From the NCBI GenBank assembly GCA_022410635.1, contig JAJVDF010000855.1, positions 371,630 through 435,629 of the forward strand: DNA of 64,000 nt, read 5' to 3'. The DNA comes from Tretioscincus oriximinensis. Taxonomy: Eukaryota; Chordata; Lepidosauria; Squamata; Gymnophthalmidae. The first letter of the stretch is position 1, and every line of letters begins with the position of its first letter. The notes below the pieces were generated by a model. That model had not been told where the DNA came from, did no database searches, and worked only from the letters and a program-made list of their open reading frames with translations. Below, one piece after another: positions 47,892 through 59,550 of this stretch. The translations under genes and the position numbers were made by a program.

Positions 47892-50800
47892 GTGAGTCCA
47901 ATATTTGTAAATATTATTTCTGCTGAAAATGAAAAATGCAATAATACAAAACCATGGTACCAAAGACGATGTATAAATTATAAGAACATATTAATTGATT
48001 TTTAAATTGTGACCTTAGCTAAGCTAATTAACAAAACAATATTATGTCAACAAAAGAAGTTTAATAGTATCTTAGGCCCCTTCTGCCATTTTTGGATTAA
48101 AACAAAAACATTTAGCAGANCCAAAAAGCTTCCTGCCAGACTTTATGAATTATAATTAGCAAATGGCCAAAAGGTTTTAACAGGTGTTTGGAGAGCAAGA
48201 AATACATGAAATTGATGAGGATAATTTCTCAAGAATATTAATGAAAGAGAAAGTAAAAGACATTAAATGGCAATAAGTACAAATGGAAATAATATATCAA
48301 AGATTGCCTAAAACAGACAATACAGTCTGGAGCCTAATTACAATCTTGACAATACAGTGTTCAATGGAGACACTGAGTTCGAGGTTTATTCTTTGGCAGT
48401 TGGGGAGGAGTGAGCACCTTCTACTGGCCTCAGCTTCAGTCAATACAGCTATTTGAAAGCAAAGATATCTACAAATGGATTAATGGATTAATTACCAGCA
48501 CAACCTGGTGGGAAAAACAGAATAGAAGTAAGCCTTCAGATGAAAAAGAGCCACACTGAGTCTCTTCAGGTGGAAAGTGTGGGGTATAAAACATATCAAG
48601 CTAATCCACTTCTACTAAAGTGGATTAAGGCCTGTGGATTCATGGATTGGATTAATGCAAATCAGGCATGCAACACATGCTGAAAAGGATGTTCAGGATT
48701 GGTTTTTCCACACATATGTGATGGCAGTTTGAGAAAGTTAAGCGATTTGAGGAAGATGATGTACAAAAAAAATGGAATAAAAACAAGGCAGGAGGTTGAA
48801 ATGACTATGACACCATAATTCTTATGAAAAAGTAGAAATCTTCAAAATAAAAATNGATAAAAAACAATAATTAATGCTTCTCAATTAATAGTGGTTGGCA
48901 AGTGGAGGAATGCCATGAGTCTAACAATGGAACTCTGGCAAGAGAAAATGTAGGAAATATTATTTGATAACTATCTCCATGCAAAAATGAAAAGGAGTAA
49001 TGGAATCAATACAGGCAGAAAATCAAGCCATGTGACAATTGTATATTATTTTATTGTACGATGAGCTTACTTCGTGCTTCTAATGCACCTTGATAGCACT
49101 ATATAAATGAACGATATATAGTATATCTGAGGCAGCTGTGAATAATGCCCTGGGTGTAATAAGGAATCTGTTACGTAGAATATAATAATCTGCTTTGTGA
49201 CAGTAATGAAAAAATGATGCACCTTATGTAATTAATAGCAAATTTAATATGTCACAGATTTTTAAAAGCACATTTTATTCAGTTACCTATATCAACTAAG
49301 TGTCTATAGAGACAAATTTATTCTCTCCAACCTGAAATAATGCATAATTTTTCAGCATTGAGTACGCATTCATTGTTTGGAACTATCTTATAAGATTTCC
49401 TACAACCAGGGGCTGATTAACCAGGATACGAGCTTGTCCTTACCCACCCACCCACCCTGGTCGCTGCCGCCTCCTGGATTTTACCTGCTTTTTAATTGCT
49501 GCAGCTGGTCCATGGCACTTGGTNCTTTGCATGTGCACAACACAAGATGTCCTTTCCATGTATGCAAATTCACTTATGTGCTCCCCATCCCAGTCTGCTA
49601 CTGCCCACACCCATTATTACTACTCTGACAATAGTAGTATAGTCCTATGAGCTATCAAAGATGTTATGAAACAAAAAGTACAAAAAAGAAGAATATTTAT
49701 GATGTTTTATTACAAGTTCTAGAAAACTGACGTTTACCACATGTGCAGTCTTAGGCCTCAATGTCCCTTGCAACAACCGCTTACATTAAAAACAAAATTA
49801 AAATAGATCAAGGTACATGAATAATAGTTTCAGACTGCTGTTTCCTCCACTGACTTTGTAATTATTTCATTTGCAATTCTGTGCTTTGATATGAACTAGC
49901 AGAAAAGAAACAACAGTTTGCCTTCATTTTATGCATATGAGAGGGGAAACACACCGGGTCGGGTGTATAAAAGATGCTCTGCTGACACAATATTGTTCTT
50001 TCATTCAAAGCAACTTAGAAACAACTGTCAATGATGACTGCTGTGAAAACGAGTAGTCTATTTCTTTTTGGTTTTTCTCTTCGATGTGAGTAGTTTTATT
50101 ATCTGTTTCACCAGCAACCAGCATTCAAAAAATTATTTATGGCCATATTACAATTCAACATCTTGGAACCCATTCTAACACTTCTCATGAAAATCTGTTG
50201 TTTTTGTATTCACTTATTTAATTTCTATATCTACCAACCTAACACAACACAATCAGGCATGAAAAATTAAGTTCAGTCTGTCTATGCATTGTGTACAAGG
50301 CTGCACCAAATCCCTATAGGGATTTTTCTGTTTGAAAACTTTGTTGCCTACTAAACTTCTTCTGGAAGGAACATACACAACAGTTATTCAGTTCTGTACT
50401 GCTTCGTATACCAGACAATTAAGCATACTAGGAGCCTTCCTTCTACACATTAGTGGCACCTCCCTTCTATTACACCAGCATGCAGAAGGAAGGCTTCTAC
50501 TGTGTTTTCTAGTCCAGTATACAAGTCACTGTGGAATCACACTAAAGGTGTGAGCAGGGAATATAGAATTATTCTGAGGCAACCCAAGACAATGACTGCA
50601 AATGCTTCAGGTGAAGTGATGTATAAGTGTTCAGCCACTGAATGATAAAGAGAACAGATTTCTTGCATCTTGATGATCACACTGAAAAGAATGTTGCAGC
50701 TATTGCCTACATGACAAACTGAAAATTACAACTGCTGAAATGTTCTCTTCAACACAGCTATGAAGGACCCCTGCCTGCGCCTTAATAAGGGTTGCGGACA

Positions 50801-51262
50801 CATGGTCAGTGGAAGGTATCCAATGAAAAAGCCACCAGACCAGCATGACTCAGTGGTATGATACATTCCCCCAAGAGTGTTTGCAGGCCAATAACTTTCC
50901 TCAGAGTTGTCCTTCTGAAGAAATAGATGTGTGTATGAAAGCTCATTCCACCTACCTTTCTTCTGGTAGTCTTCAATTGCTACCAGCCTCCTTGCTGAAT
51001 TCTTCTCAGGGTTGCCCTTCCAAAGGGCCACCATTACAATACTGTATAGATGCACAACAGCCATATGCTAGCAACTTTGCTCATTTTGCATGTGGAAGTA
51101 TATTCTATTACAATGATAGAGGAGAAGATGCAACCAAGACAAATCTAATGTTTAAATGTTTAGTTTAAGCAATTATTGTGCATTATTAATTACCATGCAT
51201 TAAAATTCTAATAAACCTTTGTTCCTTAACTAATACATTTTATATTCTGTTTTACTGACTAG
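47892..51262 (+). other. ANO6: ANO6 intron 6
   Basis: Contains a SINE family 2 fragment (48375-48597). The short frames near 50332 and 50845 have no recognisable domain and are not spliced into ANO6. The rest is AT-rich and unassigned. Confidence 0.75.
48375..48597 (+). repeat. SINE family 2, 3' part, diverged
   Basis: gcctcagcttcagtcaatac, agctatttgaaagcaaagat, agtaagccttcagatgaaaa, gtggggtataaaacat: the same order as 22240-22500. Confidence 0.55.
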
Positions 51263-51378
51263 ACAAGATTCAACTATCCGTCACAGGATCCTGATTGCCC
51301 AAATGAACGATACTTACTGTTCAGAGAATGGGCCCATCCCAGAAATATTTTCAAGTTTCAGCCATTGGATCTTGTCAG
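51263..51378 (+). CDS. ANO6: ANO6 coding exon 7
   Basis: Thirty-eight codons plus two bases (ending in phase 2): TRFNYPSQDPDCPNERYLLF, REWAHPRNIFKFQPLDLV, then AG. The DP.CPNERYLL.REWAHPR..FK.QPLDL block precedes TM1 in ANO6. Acceptor tgactag|ACA, donor AG|gtaaga. Confidence 0.94.
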
Positions 51379-52984
51379 GTAAGAGGAAGAGGCATCTTAA
51401 CAGCTGATTTGAGTGTATGTTTTTTCTTCTTTCATTGACAATAATTATTTAAACAGGTCAAAATGCCAATTGTTGATCTAACCTTCCATCAATTACTTCA
51501 CAATTTCCATTTTAAATTCATCTTTAATGCTCTTGGAAAAATCCTTCATTTTGATCTGACTGATGTTTGTTCACCACTGGGTGTTCTATCTGCTTTTATG
51601 AGATAGCTGTTTCATTGTTAGTTGCTGCCTAGGTACTTGGGAGGGTACAACCCATGAGGAAGATAATTATTCACTTTCCAACAGTCATACAGATCTGGAC
51701 TAGATTGGATACAAGTACTTGATCAACATTGGCCTTCCCAGGGAAGTAGAAAANAAGGTCTCCTATAAGACCAGTGTCTCTCTATAGATACTGTATGTGG
51801 AAATTGCAAATTTAGATAAAAAGCATGTTCCCTGCGGGAATGCTCTGATATCATTCAACTTGTCTGATGTGTTGTCCCATGCTGTGCCCTCAATACTGAT
51901 GGTGTATCCTGCAGTCAGCTAAATTCAGCTCACAATATATCCCAATACAAATCCTGATGATCGTTTAGATACATAAGCAAGGGAATCTAGTTGTTCAGCA
52001 AGGCATCATTATTATAGATCCATCCAAAGGCAGTTTAGTATTCTCTGAGGCCCGATCCCCACATTCTATTTCCTGTGCTTTTGAGGCAATTTTACCTTCT
52101 TTCTGCCCCACGGAACCATGCATATCCAGCATTCCACTCACTCTAAAGGTCTTTACTGTGGAGTAAATAGCCACCACATCTCATGTGAGTTAGCAGCCTC
52201 CATTTTATAAAGTCCAAAAGAAAAGATGCCTCAGAGCTTCAGTATGCAAATTGTAAAACACTCATTGGTTCTTGCCTAGTAGACATTGCCCACGAATTGT
52301 ATGCAGTCTCACAAAGAATGCTGGGACTTGTAGTCAGGCAAGCGTAACAATGATTCCTGGAGCTTATGGTATCACAAGAATTGCCAGGATGTGTTGAGGA
52401 CACAGGTAACTGCAAGGAAGATTTAAGGACATACTTGTGAATGTTTTACCTTGTTTTTATTTTTTTAGTGATTTAAATCTTGTAGTGGGGAAACAATCTG
52501 AATCTGCTAAGATCACAAACCTGGGCCCCAAAGATTGAAAGAAAGAACTGGGCAAGAAAGTGAGTCTGTGGATTGGAAAGAACAAACTAGTTTGGTTATA
52601 ATACAAAAATACAACCCCCTCTCAGCTAAACACACCCTAAACATGCCTGCAGCCTCCTTGCTTCTGTCTGAAAAAAAGGACACCAGGTTCTAAATGTCAC
52701 CCCTTACCTTCCTGTGTCCAGAGAAATCATAATCAGTGAAGTGAGATAGCATGGAAAGAGCTCCTTTTGAAATGAGGCAGGGAGCCCTAAGCTCTCTGAC
52801 ATCATAACAGAGAAATGATATTAATATACAGGATGTGGTGCTTATCTGATTGTCGTTGAGGATACGAAGAGCATGAACTTTACATTTTTAGATTAAAATG
52901 TCTGAGGGTTTTTTTCCCTTAAAGGAAAGAAGAAATCACATTCATCTTATACATTACAAATGGTTTTTTTTTTCTTCCCAACAG
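51379..52984 (+). other. ANO6: ANO6 intron 7
   Basis: No repeat with definable ends. An SBS-like phrase (gctgggacttgtagtc) occurs near 52320-52337. Nothing else is recognised. Confidence 0.75.
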
Positions 52985-53119
52985 AAAATATTATGGCGAG
53001 AAAATTGGGATCTATTTTGCTTGGCTGGGATTCTACACTCGGATGTTAGTTTTTGCAGCAGCAGTTGGACTTGGATGCTTTTTGTATGGGTATTTTGCGA
53101 AGGAGAGCTGCACTTGGAG
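52985..53119 (+). CDS. ANO6: ANO6 coding exon 8 (TM1)
   Basis: Completes an Arg codon, then 44 codons: [44 protein letters not shown], ending with AG (phase 2). [15 protein letters not shown] is the conserved lead into TM1, which spans roughly residues 297-325 of the assembled protein. After TM1 the sequence is KESCTW where human has DNCTW, so the NCT glycosylation site of human is not present here. Acceptor cccaacag|A, donor AG|gtaatg. Confidence 0.95.
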
Positions 53120-53254
53120 GTAATGTTTCAGTATATTCTGGGGTTATTAAGTAATCTAATGGTGAAATTAAACAATTATTTGTATTTACAGTTTCATTTT
53201 CATCATTTGATCATAGATAATCAAGATCCCTGGGAGGACTTCTGATAGTTCCTC

Positions 53255-53565
53255 CACTTGCAGAGGTACAGGCAATAGGAGCATGCAGGGGGGCTTCTCT
53301 GTGGTGGCTCCCTTTCTCTGGAACAGCCCCCCACTAGAGGAACTCTAGGCACCTACACTGTATAGTTTTTGGTGCCTAGTAAAAATGTACCTCTTTATCT
53401 TCACTCTCTCTACATTTGTCCTTCCAGGGACGGTGAGAGGGTATGACTTTAAAAAAATAATAATTATGTTTTCTTTTTAANGTGTCTTTATGTTTTTAAT
53501 TTCTGTAACCTGGGACCTTTAGTGAAGGACGGGATATAAATTCCTGAATAAATAAATTTGTTTAT
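53255..53565 (+). repeat. L2-like LINE 3' end
   Basis: Decayed coding phrase ggctccctttctctggaaca (W-N-S-P-like), then tgcctagtaaaaatgtacct and gtccttccagggacggtgag. It ends with ctttagtgaaggacgggata and taaattcctgaataaataaa. The last 40 bases resemble the 3' end of SINE family 1, implying a shared retrotransposition tail. Confidence 0.6.
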
Positions 53566-53794
53566 TATCTTTTTAAACACCTTTTATATCAGCTTTCATT
53601 GTTGAACAGGCTATAAATCACAATGAGTACAATTAAATCTGAAGTAATATGGCAGAAGTTACTCAGAAAAAGACACTAACAAGAAGTTCACAACCAGTAG
53701 GCAAGAATTTCATAGGCACCTCTTTCGCCTGGCCTTTGGCTGAAGAAATGCCATTGTTCTTCCCACTTTTAGATATTGTTTTATTCTGTTTTAA

Positions 53795-53880
53795 TTTGAC
53801 AATTTTGTATCGTTGCTTTATGGTAGGCCGCCCTGAGTCCTTCAGGTACAGGGCAGGGTATAGGTAAGAATAAATTTAAA
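53795..53880 (+). repeat. SINE/LINE tail fragment
   Basis: tatggtaggccgccctgagt, ccttcaggtacagggcaggg, tataggtaagaataaat. Confidence 0.6.
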
Positions 53881-54417
53881 TATATACGGTAAATAAAGGA
53901 CTCAGAAAAAAATAAAATAGGATTTCTCCATTCTCCAAAGCTCATTAGACATGGCACATATGGGACATAGCTTTGAACGAACATCTGGCATTATAGCAGA
54001 ATGGAATGCAAAATTTCGAGACCTATATCACCTTTATTACCATTGGGATGTCTGGGTAGTGGCTACCAACTATGACTTAACTCCTTCCCTCTCACTGGTT
54101 CTTTTGATCCTTTCTAAACAAGTTGCAGAGGCTTTTTTGCATCTTGATCTTTCCATGTATCTCAAACTGTTACAACTTTCATCACTTCTTGGAGCGAAGT
54201 TTTTGTGACTACCTTTTCAGATCCCTTAGACCATCCTTCCTTTTGCCTCCCAATACGTTTATTAGAATTTGTTTTGTAATGCTTCCTTTTTTATTGTTTG
54301 TGACTTATGGTTGATCGTAACAATACTGTAGCATCTTTTGTATGTTTGCACTTTATTATATAACTGGGATTAATCTCATTGCTTTAGAGATACAGTGAGC
54401 TCTAGACAGTGAGCTTA

Positions 54418-54835
54418 ATTCTTCTTCTCTTCGTCTTTTCTGTTCTTCTGTTTTCTTTTCTCCTTTTTTTTCTTCTTCTTGTTCTTCTTCTTCTTCTGCT
54501 TCCCTTCTTTTGTCCCTCACTTCTTGTTTTTCTCTTCTCTTTTCTCCTACTCTTGTTTTCTTCTTTTTTCTTCTTGTCTTCTTTTCTTTTCTTCTTGTTT
54601 TCTTTTCTTCTTCCCTTCTTTCCTCACATCCCCCTTCCCCTTTTCTTCCCTCCCTTGTTGTTCTCCTCTTTTTCTTCTTTCCTCCCATCCCCCTCTTCCT
54701 CCTTCCATGTCTTTCTCCTATACTTTCTCCCTGCTCCCCTCCCTCTCCCCCCTCCTCCTCTCCCCCACTCCTCTCTTCCTTCTCTCCTCCCTCATCCCCC
54801 TTCACTTCTTCCTCATGCCCACTTCCCCTGCCTGT
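54418..54835. repeat. Polypyrimidine tract, about 400 bp
   Basis: Almost pure T/C on the plus strand: TTC/TTCT-rich at first, then CCCTCC-rich. The purine strand reads as long Glu/Lys/Arg frames, which are artefacts. Such tracts can form triplex DNA. Confidence 0.9.
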
Positions 54836-55177
54836 ACCTCTGGTCCTACCTGTTCCAANCTGGGGACCTCTGCAGGATCTGTGCACTTCTTGGGTTCCAT
54901 TACAGATAGCACCTGAAAGTATTTGGATGTCTCCTAGTAATGGAGGCTGCAGCCTTGGCCCTACTCCAGGACAAAGGGAGAGGCAGGGAGCAGGGGCAAC
55001 ATGGCTGCCTCGATTGCCCCACCACCTGTCCTGTGCTGGTGGACTGTATGGGAAATTGCATCACTGTCCGCCGGCTCGTTTGGGCTTCATAGTATAGTAC
55101 CACTGGGATTCCAACAAAAATGAGACTTGGGAAGACAAGAGGTAGAGGAGGAGGCTGGTGGCGGTGGCGGCAGCAAC

Positions 55178-55240
55178 CGTGTATTTATTTATTTATTTAT
55201 ACTCCATTCTATACCTAAAAGTCTCAAGGCAGCCAATAAT
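55178..55240 (-). repeat. SINE/LINE tail fragment
   Basis: tgtatttatttatttattta, tactccattctatacctaaa, agtctcaaggcagcc, in reverse orientation. Confidence 0.6.
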
Positions 55241-55847
55241 CAAAACTGAAATGCAAAATTTGCATATTAAAACAGTATCTGAAGGTGAGAAGGAAAATGG
55301 CATTTATTCAACCAAAGGCAAGGTTAAAGAGGTACGTCTTCAAGGATCATAAAAAAGAATACAGTGATTGACTGACACACCCTGAGGGGGAGACTATTTC
55401 ATAATCTGGTTAGGTTCTCACTCCATTTACTGTTGAGAGGGATGGTGCAACCAGGAGGACCTCCCCTGAAGATCTTAAGGTATGGGCAGTTTGATATGGG
55501 ACTGTATATATCAGTATTATAAGTACTGCTAGCAATGATGGTTTTACTATTGATATTTTTTAATAACACAGAATAAAGCACTTTTTCCTATGCTGTGCTG
55601 AAATGTTTTGTTTTTCTAACACTTCTCTTGCAACAATTGATGGGAAGCTGAAAAATGATCAATGGGATAGCACACTGATTTCTCAGGAGTGGTATGTTGA
55701 AACCATTCTTTCCTCTTTCAAATGTGTATTTAAAAGGACCTCAGACTGAAGTCTATAGGGGGAAGCTGATAAAGAACAATGTTTCTATCAATATACTGAT
55801 TTCAGTCACTAGTTCAGTTAAATGTTTTGAATTTCTTTTACTTTCAG

Positions 55848-55953
55848 CCAAGAAGTATGTGATCCTAATATAGGAGGCAGAATCATTATGTGCCCACAGT
55901 GTGACAAAGAATGCACATATTGGAACCTCACCGTCACTTGTGAATCATCCAAG
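55848..55953 (+). CDS. ANO6: ANO6 coding exon 9 (extracellular loop 1)
   Basis: Completes a Ser codon, then 35 codons: [35 protein letters not shown]. Five cysteines here, with others in exons 8 and 10, form the disulfide-rich first extracellular loop. NLT (Asn 359 of the assembled protein) is an N-glycosylation site that aligns with NIT in human. Acceptor ttactttcag|C, donor AAG|gtaaat. Confidence 0.95.
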
Positions 55954-56099
55954 GTAAATATCACATTAGCAAAGGATTTTTGTTTTGAAATGTAACTGAA
56001 AACACAATGTGAAGTGATATCATTTTAGGACAATATAAAAATATCCGTTAAAATGGGAAGAGTTTGAAATGAAATGTATTATCTTAGAAAAGACACATT

Positions 56100-56335
56100 T
56101 TAAGAGGTGATCTGATTGAAGTGTGCAAAATCATGCATGGGATGGATAAGGTGAGTAGAGAAAATATTTTCTCTATCACAGAACACTAGTTCCAGGGGTT
56201 TTCCTTAAAACAGGCACCCTAAGGGCCATTGGTCTATGGAAGCTAGGATTAGACAGGATTAGACAAGTTCATGGAAGCCAAGGGTATAAATAGCTACTTG
56301 GATGGATCTCTTGATACTGCCTCCAATATTCCTGA
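56100..56335 (+). repeat. CR1 LINE fragment
   Basis: agaggtgatctgattgaagt and atgggatggataaggtgagt encode the RGDLIEV-KIMHGMDKVSRENIF-like region seen in CR1, followed by a decayed 3' part. Its CR1 3' end appears to continue at 57195-57305 after an interruption. Confidence 0.65.
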
Positions 56336-56780
56336 AGTACCTGAAGTCAATATTCCTGAAGTACCATTTACGATGCTTCCACATAGCCTCCAAAGATTAT
56401 TCTGAGTTGCAAGATCTGTGATCAACAGCATCATGTAGTCAATGGTTACATAATGCAGGACAGTGTTATGGTGTTTGTACAGCAGCACACTGTCTCCCAC
56501 TTGGAATGTGGAGGTAGTTGCTTAAGCTGCCTGGAAAGTAGATGGTTCTGTAGGTCCTTTTGTTTGGTCCCAAGCTGTGTTTCACTCCCTACATTCAATT
56601 CCGTTAGCAGGTTCTGGTAGTGCTTGGATTCCCCTCGATCCCCATTTCCCTTTGATGCTCTGAAGAGAAAACCGTACCTTTCTAGAAGTCGTCTTTGGAG
56701 AAATAGCCACGATAATCTAATAGAAAGTCCAGCAAGGGGCTTGTAGCACTTGGAGAATAACAGGAGAAAGGTAGTTGAGA

Positions 56781-57039
56781 TCCAGTTTGGTGTAGTGGTT
56801 GAGTGTTGGACTCGTACCTGGTAGTCCCCCGGTTCGATTCCCCACTCCTCCACAAAAGCCAGCGGGGTGACCTTGGGCCACTCACAATTCTTTAGAATTC
56901 TCTCAGGCCCACTTATTTCACAGGGTGTCTGTTGTGGAGAAAGCAACAAAAGCTATGTGCTCCAACCTATGGTTGGCTGCCCTGAGACCTTTGGGTATAG
57001 GGTGGGATATAAGTACAAACAAACAAAATAAATAAATAA
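56781..57039 (+). repeat. tRNA-derived SINE, family 1
   Basis: Head tccagtttggtgtagtggtt, box B ggttcgattc, middle agcggggtgaccttgggcca, tail gggtgggatataagtacaaa followed by (CAAA)n/(TAAA)n. Confidence 0.85.
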
Positions 57040-57194
57040 TGCAAATATATGTGGCTGAGCTAATGCACATTAAGCTAAATACATTAATGTGCTTTAAATT
57101 ACGTTAATGTACAAAAAGGACCTGAGTTCAGTACGATTGTTTCTCAGATTTGCCTACCTGTTTCCTCAAACTGAAAGCATTCAAGATCAGGTGA

Positions 57195-57305
57195 AGATTT
57201 TGCCTTCTTCTGCTTCAGACTGCCCAGGTGCAATTGGTGGGCCACTGTTTGAGACAGAAGGCTGTACTCCGTTCCCAGTCAGCAGGTCTCCTCTTATGTT
57301 CTTGT
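57195..57305 (+). repeat. CR1 LINE 3' end
   Basis: Plus orientation: ttctgcttcagactgcccag, gtgcaattggtgggccactg, tctcctcttatgttctt. It is probably the same insertion as 56100-56335. Confidence 0.6.
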
Positions 57306-57859
57306 GTCTTTCCCTTAATACTCGATACCAAATAGTTAAGAATGTAGTCACACTTAAGAACATCGTGACATTTATCCATTTATTAAAAAGAGCAATCGAT
57401 CCTGCTAAATCTCAGCTTAGACGGCTTTTATTTTTGTCTGAGCCATTCTCAAGATTGATATTGTATATGGTGCTTTCCATTACAAGCACACATTTTCTGG
57501 TTTGGCAAATGTCACAATGAAGGGCTGGGATTCTCCCACATGCATCTCTGCTAGGAAAAAAATCAATGTGTTGCAAGTAAGCAACTTACTTGGGAAAGTT
57601 TAAGCTCTTTGAATGAAAAAAAAAACTCATTCATTTTTACTTCAAGAAGTTCCTAGGATTTACTTCTTCTTCAAAGATTAAATGATAAGGAATTTGTGTA
57701 GGCACTGTGGCTTCAGGAAAAATGAGTTTGCAGTGTAGTTTAAGAATATCAGTTCCTCAGTGGCTTCCCACACTTCATCTCTCAAAAGCTCTCTTTTAAG
57801 AGCTTACTGGTGAAACTGCTGAATTGGCCTTTTATTCTGGATTGTATNCTGTTTCTGAG

Positions 57860-57985
57860 GAACAGGGGCCTGCTAGTGCAGACTAAGGAAGGCTCAGGTG
57901 CATCTTGCTTAGTGTGCATTCAGCATGTGGATGACAGGTCCCTATTCTGTGACATAATCCAAAATAAGGTATAGTGCAGAAAAAG
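57860..57985. mobile_element. Hairpin MITE, family P (diverged)
   Basis: cctgctagtgcagactaagg faces, after a centre, gcattcagcatgtggatgac. Then aatccaaaataaggtatagt, the outer arm. Confidence 0.5.
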
Positions 57986-58045
57986 CTCAATAAGAAAAAA
58001 AGTTGATGGCATAATTTTCATACAGTAATTCTGCTTCTTACTTAG

Positions 58046-58318
58046 CAGGCACGGATAGCTCAGTCACTTAGGAATTCGTCTCTCGTCTAGGAACCTTCCA
58101 CTAGCCTGTAGCTCTAGCCAACCCAGCTAATCGAAAGCAGGAACTGCAAGAAATTGCAACTGACTGCAAGTAGATACATGGGAACCACCAGAGCCTGGTG
58201 GGGAAGATAGAATGTGAGCCTTTGGGCAAAATATCCTTGTAAGCCGCTTTGGGTCCCTTTGAAAGGTGAGAAAAGCGGGGTATAAGAACCAAGTTCTTCT
58301 TCTTCTTATACTTAAAGC
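58046..58318 (+). repeat. SINE family 2, near full length
   Basis: tRNA-like head caggcacggatagctcagtc, then gaactgcaagaaattgcaac, accaccagagcctggtgggg and gaaaagcggggtataagaac, ending in (TTC)n. A segment after ctcgtctagg is deleted relative to 25823-26127. Confidence 0.8.
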
Positions 58319-58784
58319 AGTGTTTCTCATTAAATCGAAGTAAACTTGCTTTTTGAAATGCTGACTGTTCATGTAGATAATCCTGTAATGTATATTGATT
58401 ATTAGTAACTGAGGAAACTCCATGTTGTTCTCGATACATTTAAAAGTGTTTTAAATAAACTTTTGTTCATTCTAATTTTACTTTTTAATAAATTTAAAAA
58501 TGTTTATGATCAAATCTGGTCATTCCCCTCTCAATAAAAGGATTGCCCATCAGTTCACAAAGCAACAATGTTTTAAAAGCTTTAAAAGCCCCTACATAGG
58601 TAAGATGTGTCAGAGCAATTTGCTCAGGGTAAATTTCCTCACAAACCAAATGCTGTCTCCAACAGAGTGGCTTTTTTTTACAAAGCTTCATACCAGAAAT
58701 CATAAGATCAACATTTTAAAAGTACCTTAAAAATCAATGCAGGAAACCTTCTTTCAACTGCATTGCTAAAGGATGGTCAGTCAG

Positions 58785-58866
58785 CAAATATCCTTGTAAG
58801 CCGCTTTGAGTCCCTTGGAATGGTGAGAAAAAGCGGGTTATAAGAACCCAGTTCTTCTTCTTCTAC
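58785..58866 (+). repeat. SINE family 2 tail
   Basis: atccttgtaagccgctttga, gtgagaaaaagcgggttata, agttcttcttcttct. Confidence 0.7.
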
Positions 58867-58899
58867 TCTATAAGAGGCATGGCAGTACAGTGGCTAAAA

Positions 58900-59062
58900 C
58901 TTTGATCTTTCAATTAGATAAATGAGTACTGCCACAACATGATGGGGAAGATAGAATGTAAGCCTTCAGTCACAAAAACAGCTTATATGTTGCTCTGAAT
59001 CCTTTCGAGTGAGAAAAGCAGGGTATAAAAAACTTGTTCTTCTTCTCTCTCTTACTCCTCTT
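58900..59062 (+). repeat. SINE family 2, 3' part
   Basis: tgatggggaagatagaatgt, aagccttcagtcac, tgagaaaagcagggtataaa, then cttcttctctctc. Confidence 0.65.
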
Positions 59063-59489
59063 CTTCCCTTTCTTCTCCTCCATCCACCCGAATGAGATAA
59101 GAAGGAAGTTTTCTGCCTCTTGTCTTCAGTTGTTGGACTGGCAAGAGGAAGTATTTCCCTCTCAAAAACTGAATGGCGCATGCAATATTCAGACGAAAAC
59201 TGTTTTGTTCCAAATTTAGAACAAGACACTTTTGTTGTTGTTCTTTGTTTTAAATCCAAAATGCCTATTTCATAGGGTGTCTGTGGTGAAGAAAGCAATA
59301 CAAGTTATGCGCACCACCCTTTGATGAAATGGGCATTTTAAATAAATGTTATTATTAGGTTTGAAGTATTTGCACAGCCTTAATTTATAAATCTTTGCAT
59401 GTTGTTTGTACAGCGAGAGTATTTAATTCCATGTTCATTTTTAATACAGCATTCTTAGTTAAACCAATTCTCTTCTTAATATTTTCCAG

Positions 59490-59550
59490 AAACTCTGCAT
59501 ATTTGACAATTTTGGAACATTAGTGTTTGCAGTATTTATGGGAATATGGG
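59490..59550 (+). CDS. ANO6: ANO6 coding exon 10 (start of TM2)
   Basis: Twenty codons plus one base: KLCIFDNFGTLVFAVFMGIW, then G (phase 1). Human has KLCIFDSFGTLVFAVFMGVW followed by VTLFLEFW; the split Val codon is consistent with the trailing G. Acceptor attttccag|AAA, donor G|gtaagt. The next exon is not found before base 64000. Confidence 0.95.

Larger units (their letters stand above)
53120..55847 (+). other. ANO6: ANO6 intron 8
   Basis: Holds an L2-like LINE 3' end, SINE/LINE tail fragments (53795-53880 plus; 55178-55240 minus) and a 400-bp pyrimidine tract. Intervening sequence is unassigned. Confidence 0.8.
55954..59489 (+). other. ANO6: ANO6 intron 9
   Basis: Contains plus-strand CR1 pieces, a family 1 SINE, a family P MITE and three family 2 SINE pieces. 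Bases 57310-57850 show nothing recognisable. Confidence 0.8.

Noticed and set aside
50845..51168. 107-residue plus-strand frame just before exon 7
   Set aside because: No matching ANO6 segment, no splice signals that would place it in the transcript, and an antisense frame of equal length.
54356..55097. Large Ser/Phe/Pro and Glu/Lys/Arg frames up to 195 residues
   Set aside because: Low-complexity pyrimidine tract, with no domain or splice context.
57107..57520. 137-residue plus-strand frame
   Set aside because: It runs across a CR1 3' end (57195-57305), and its remaining part has no recognisable domain.
58046..58100. tRNA-like ggatagctcagt start
   Set aside because: Same reasoning: it is the head of SINE family 2.
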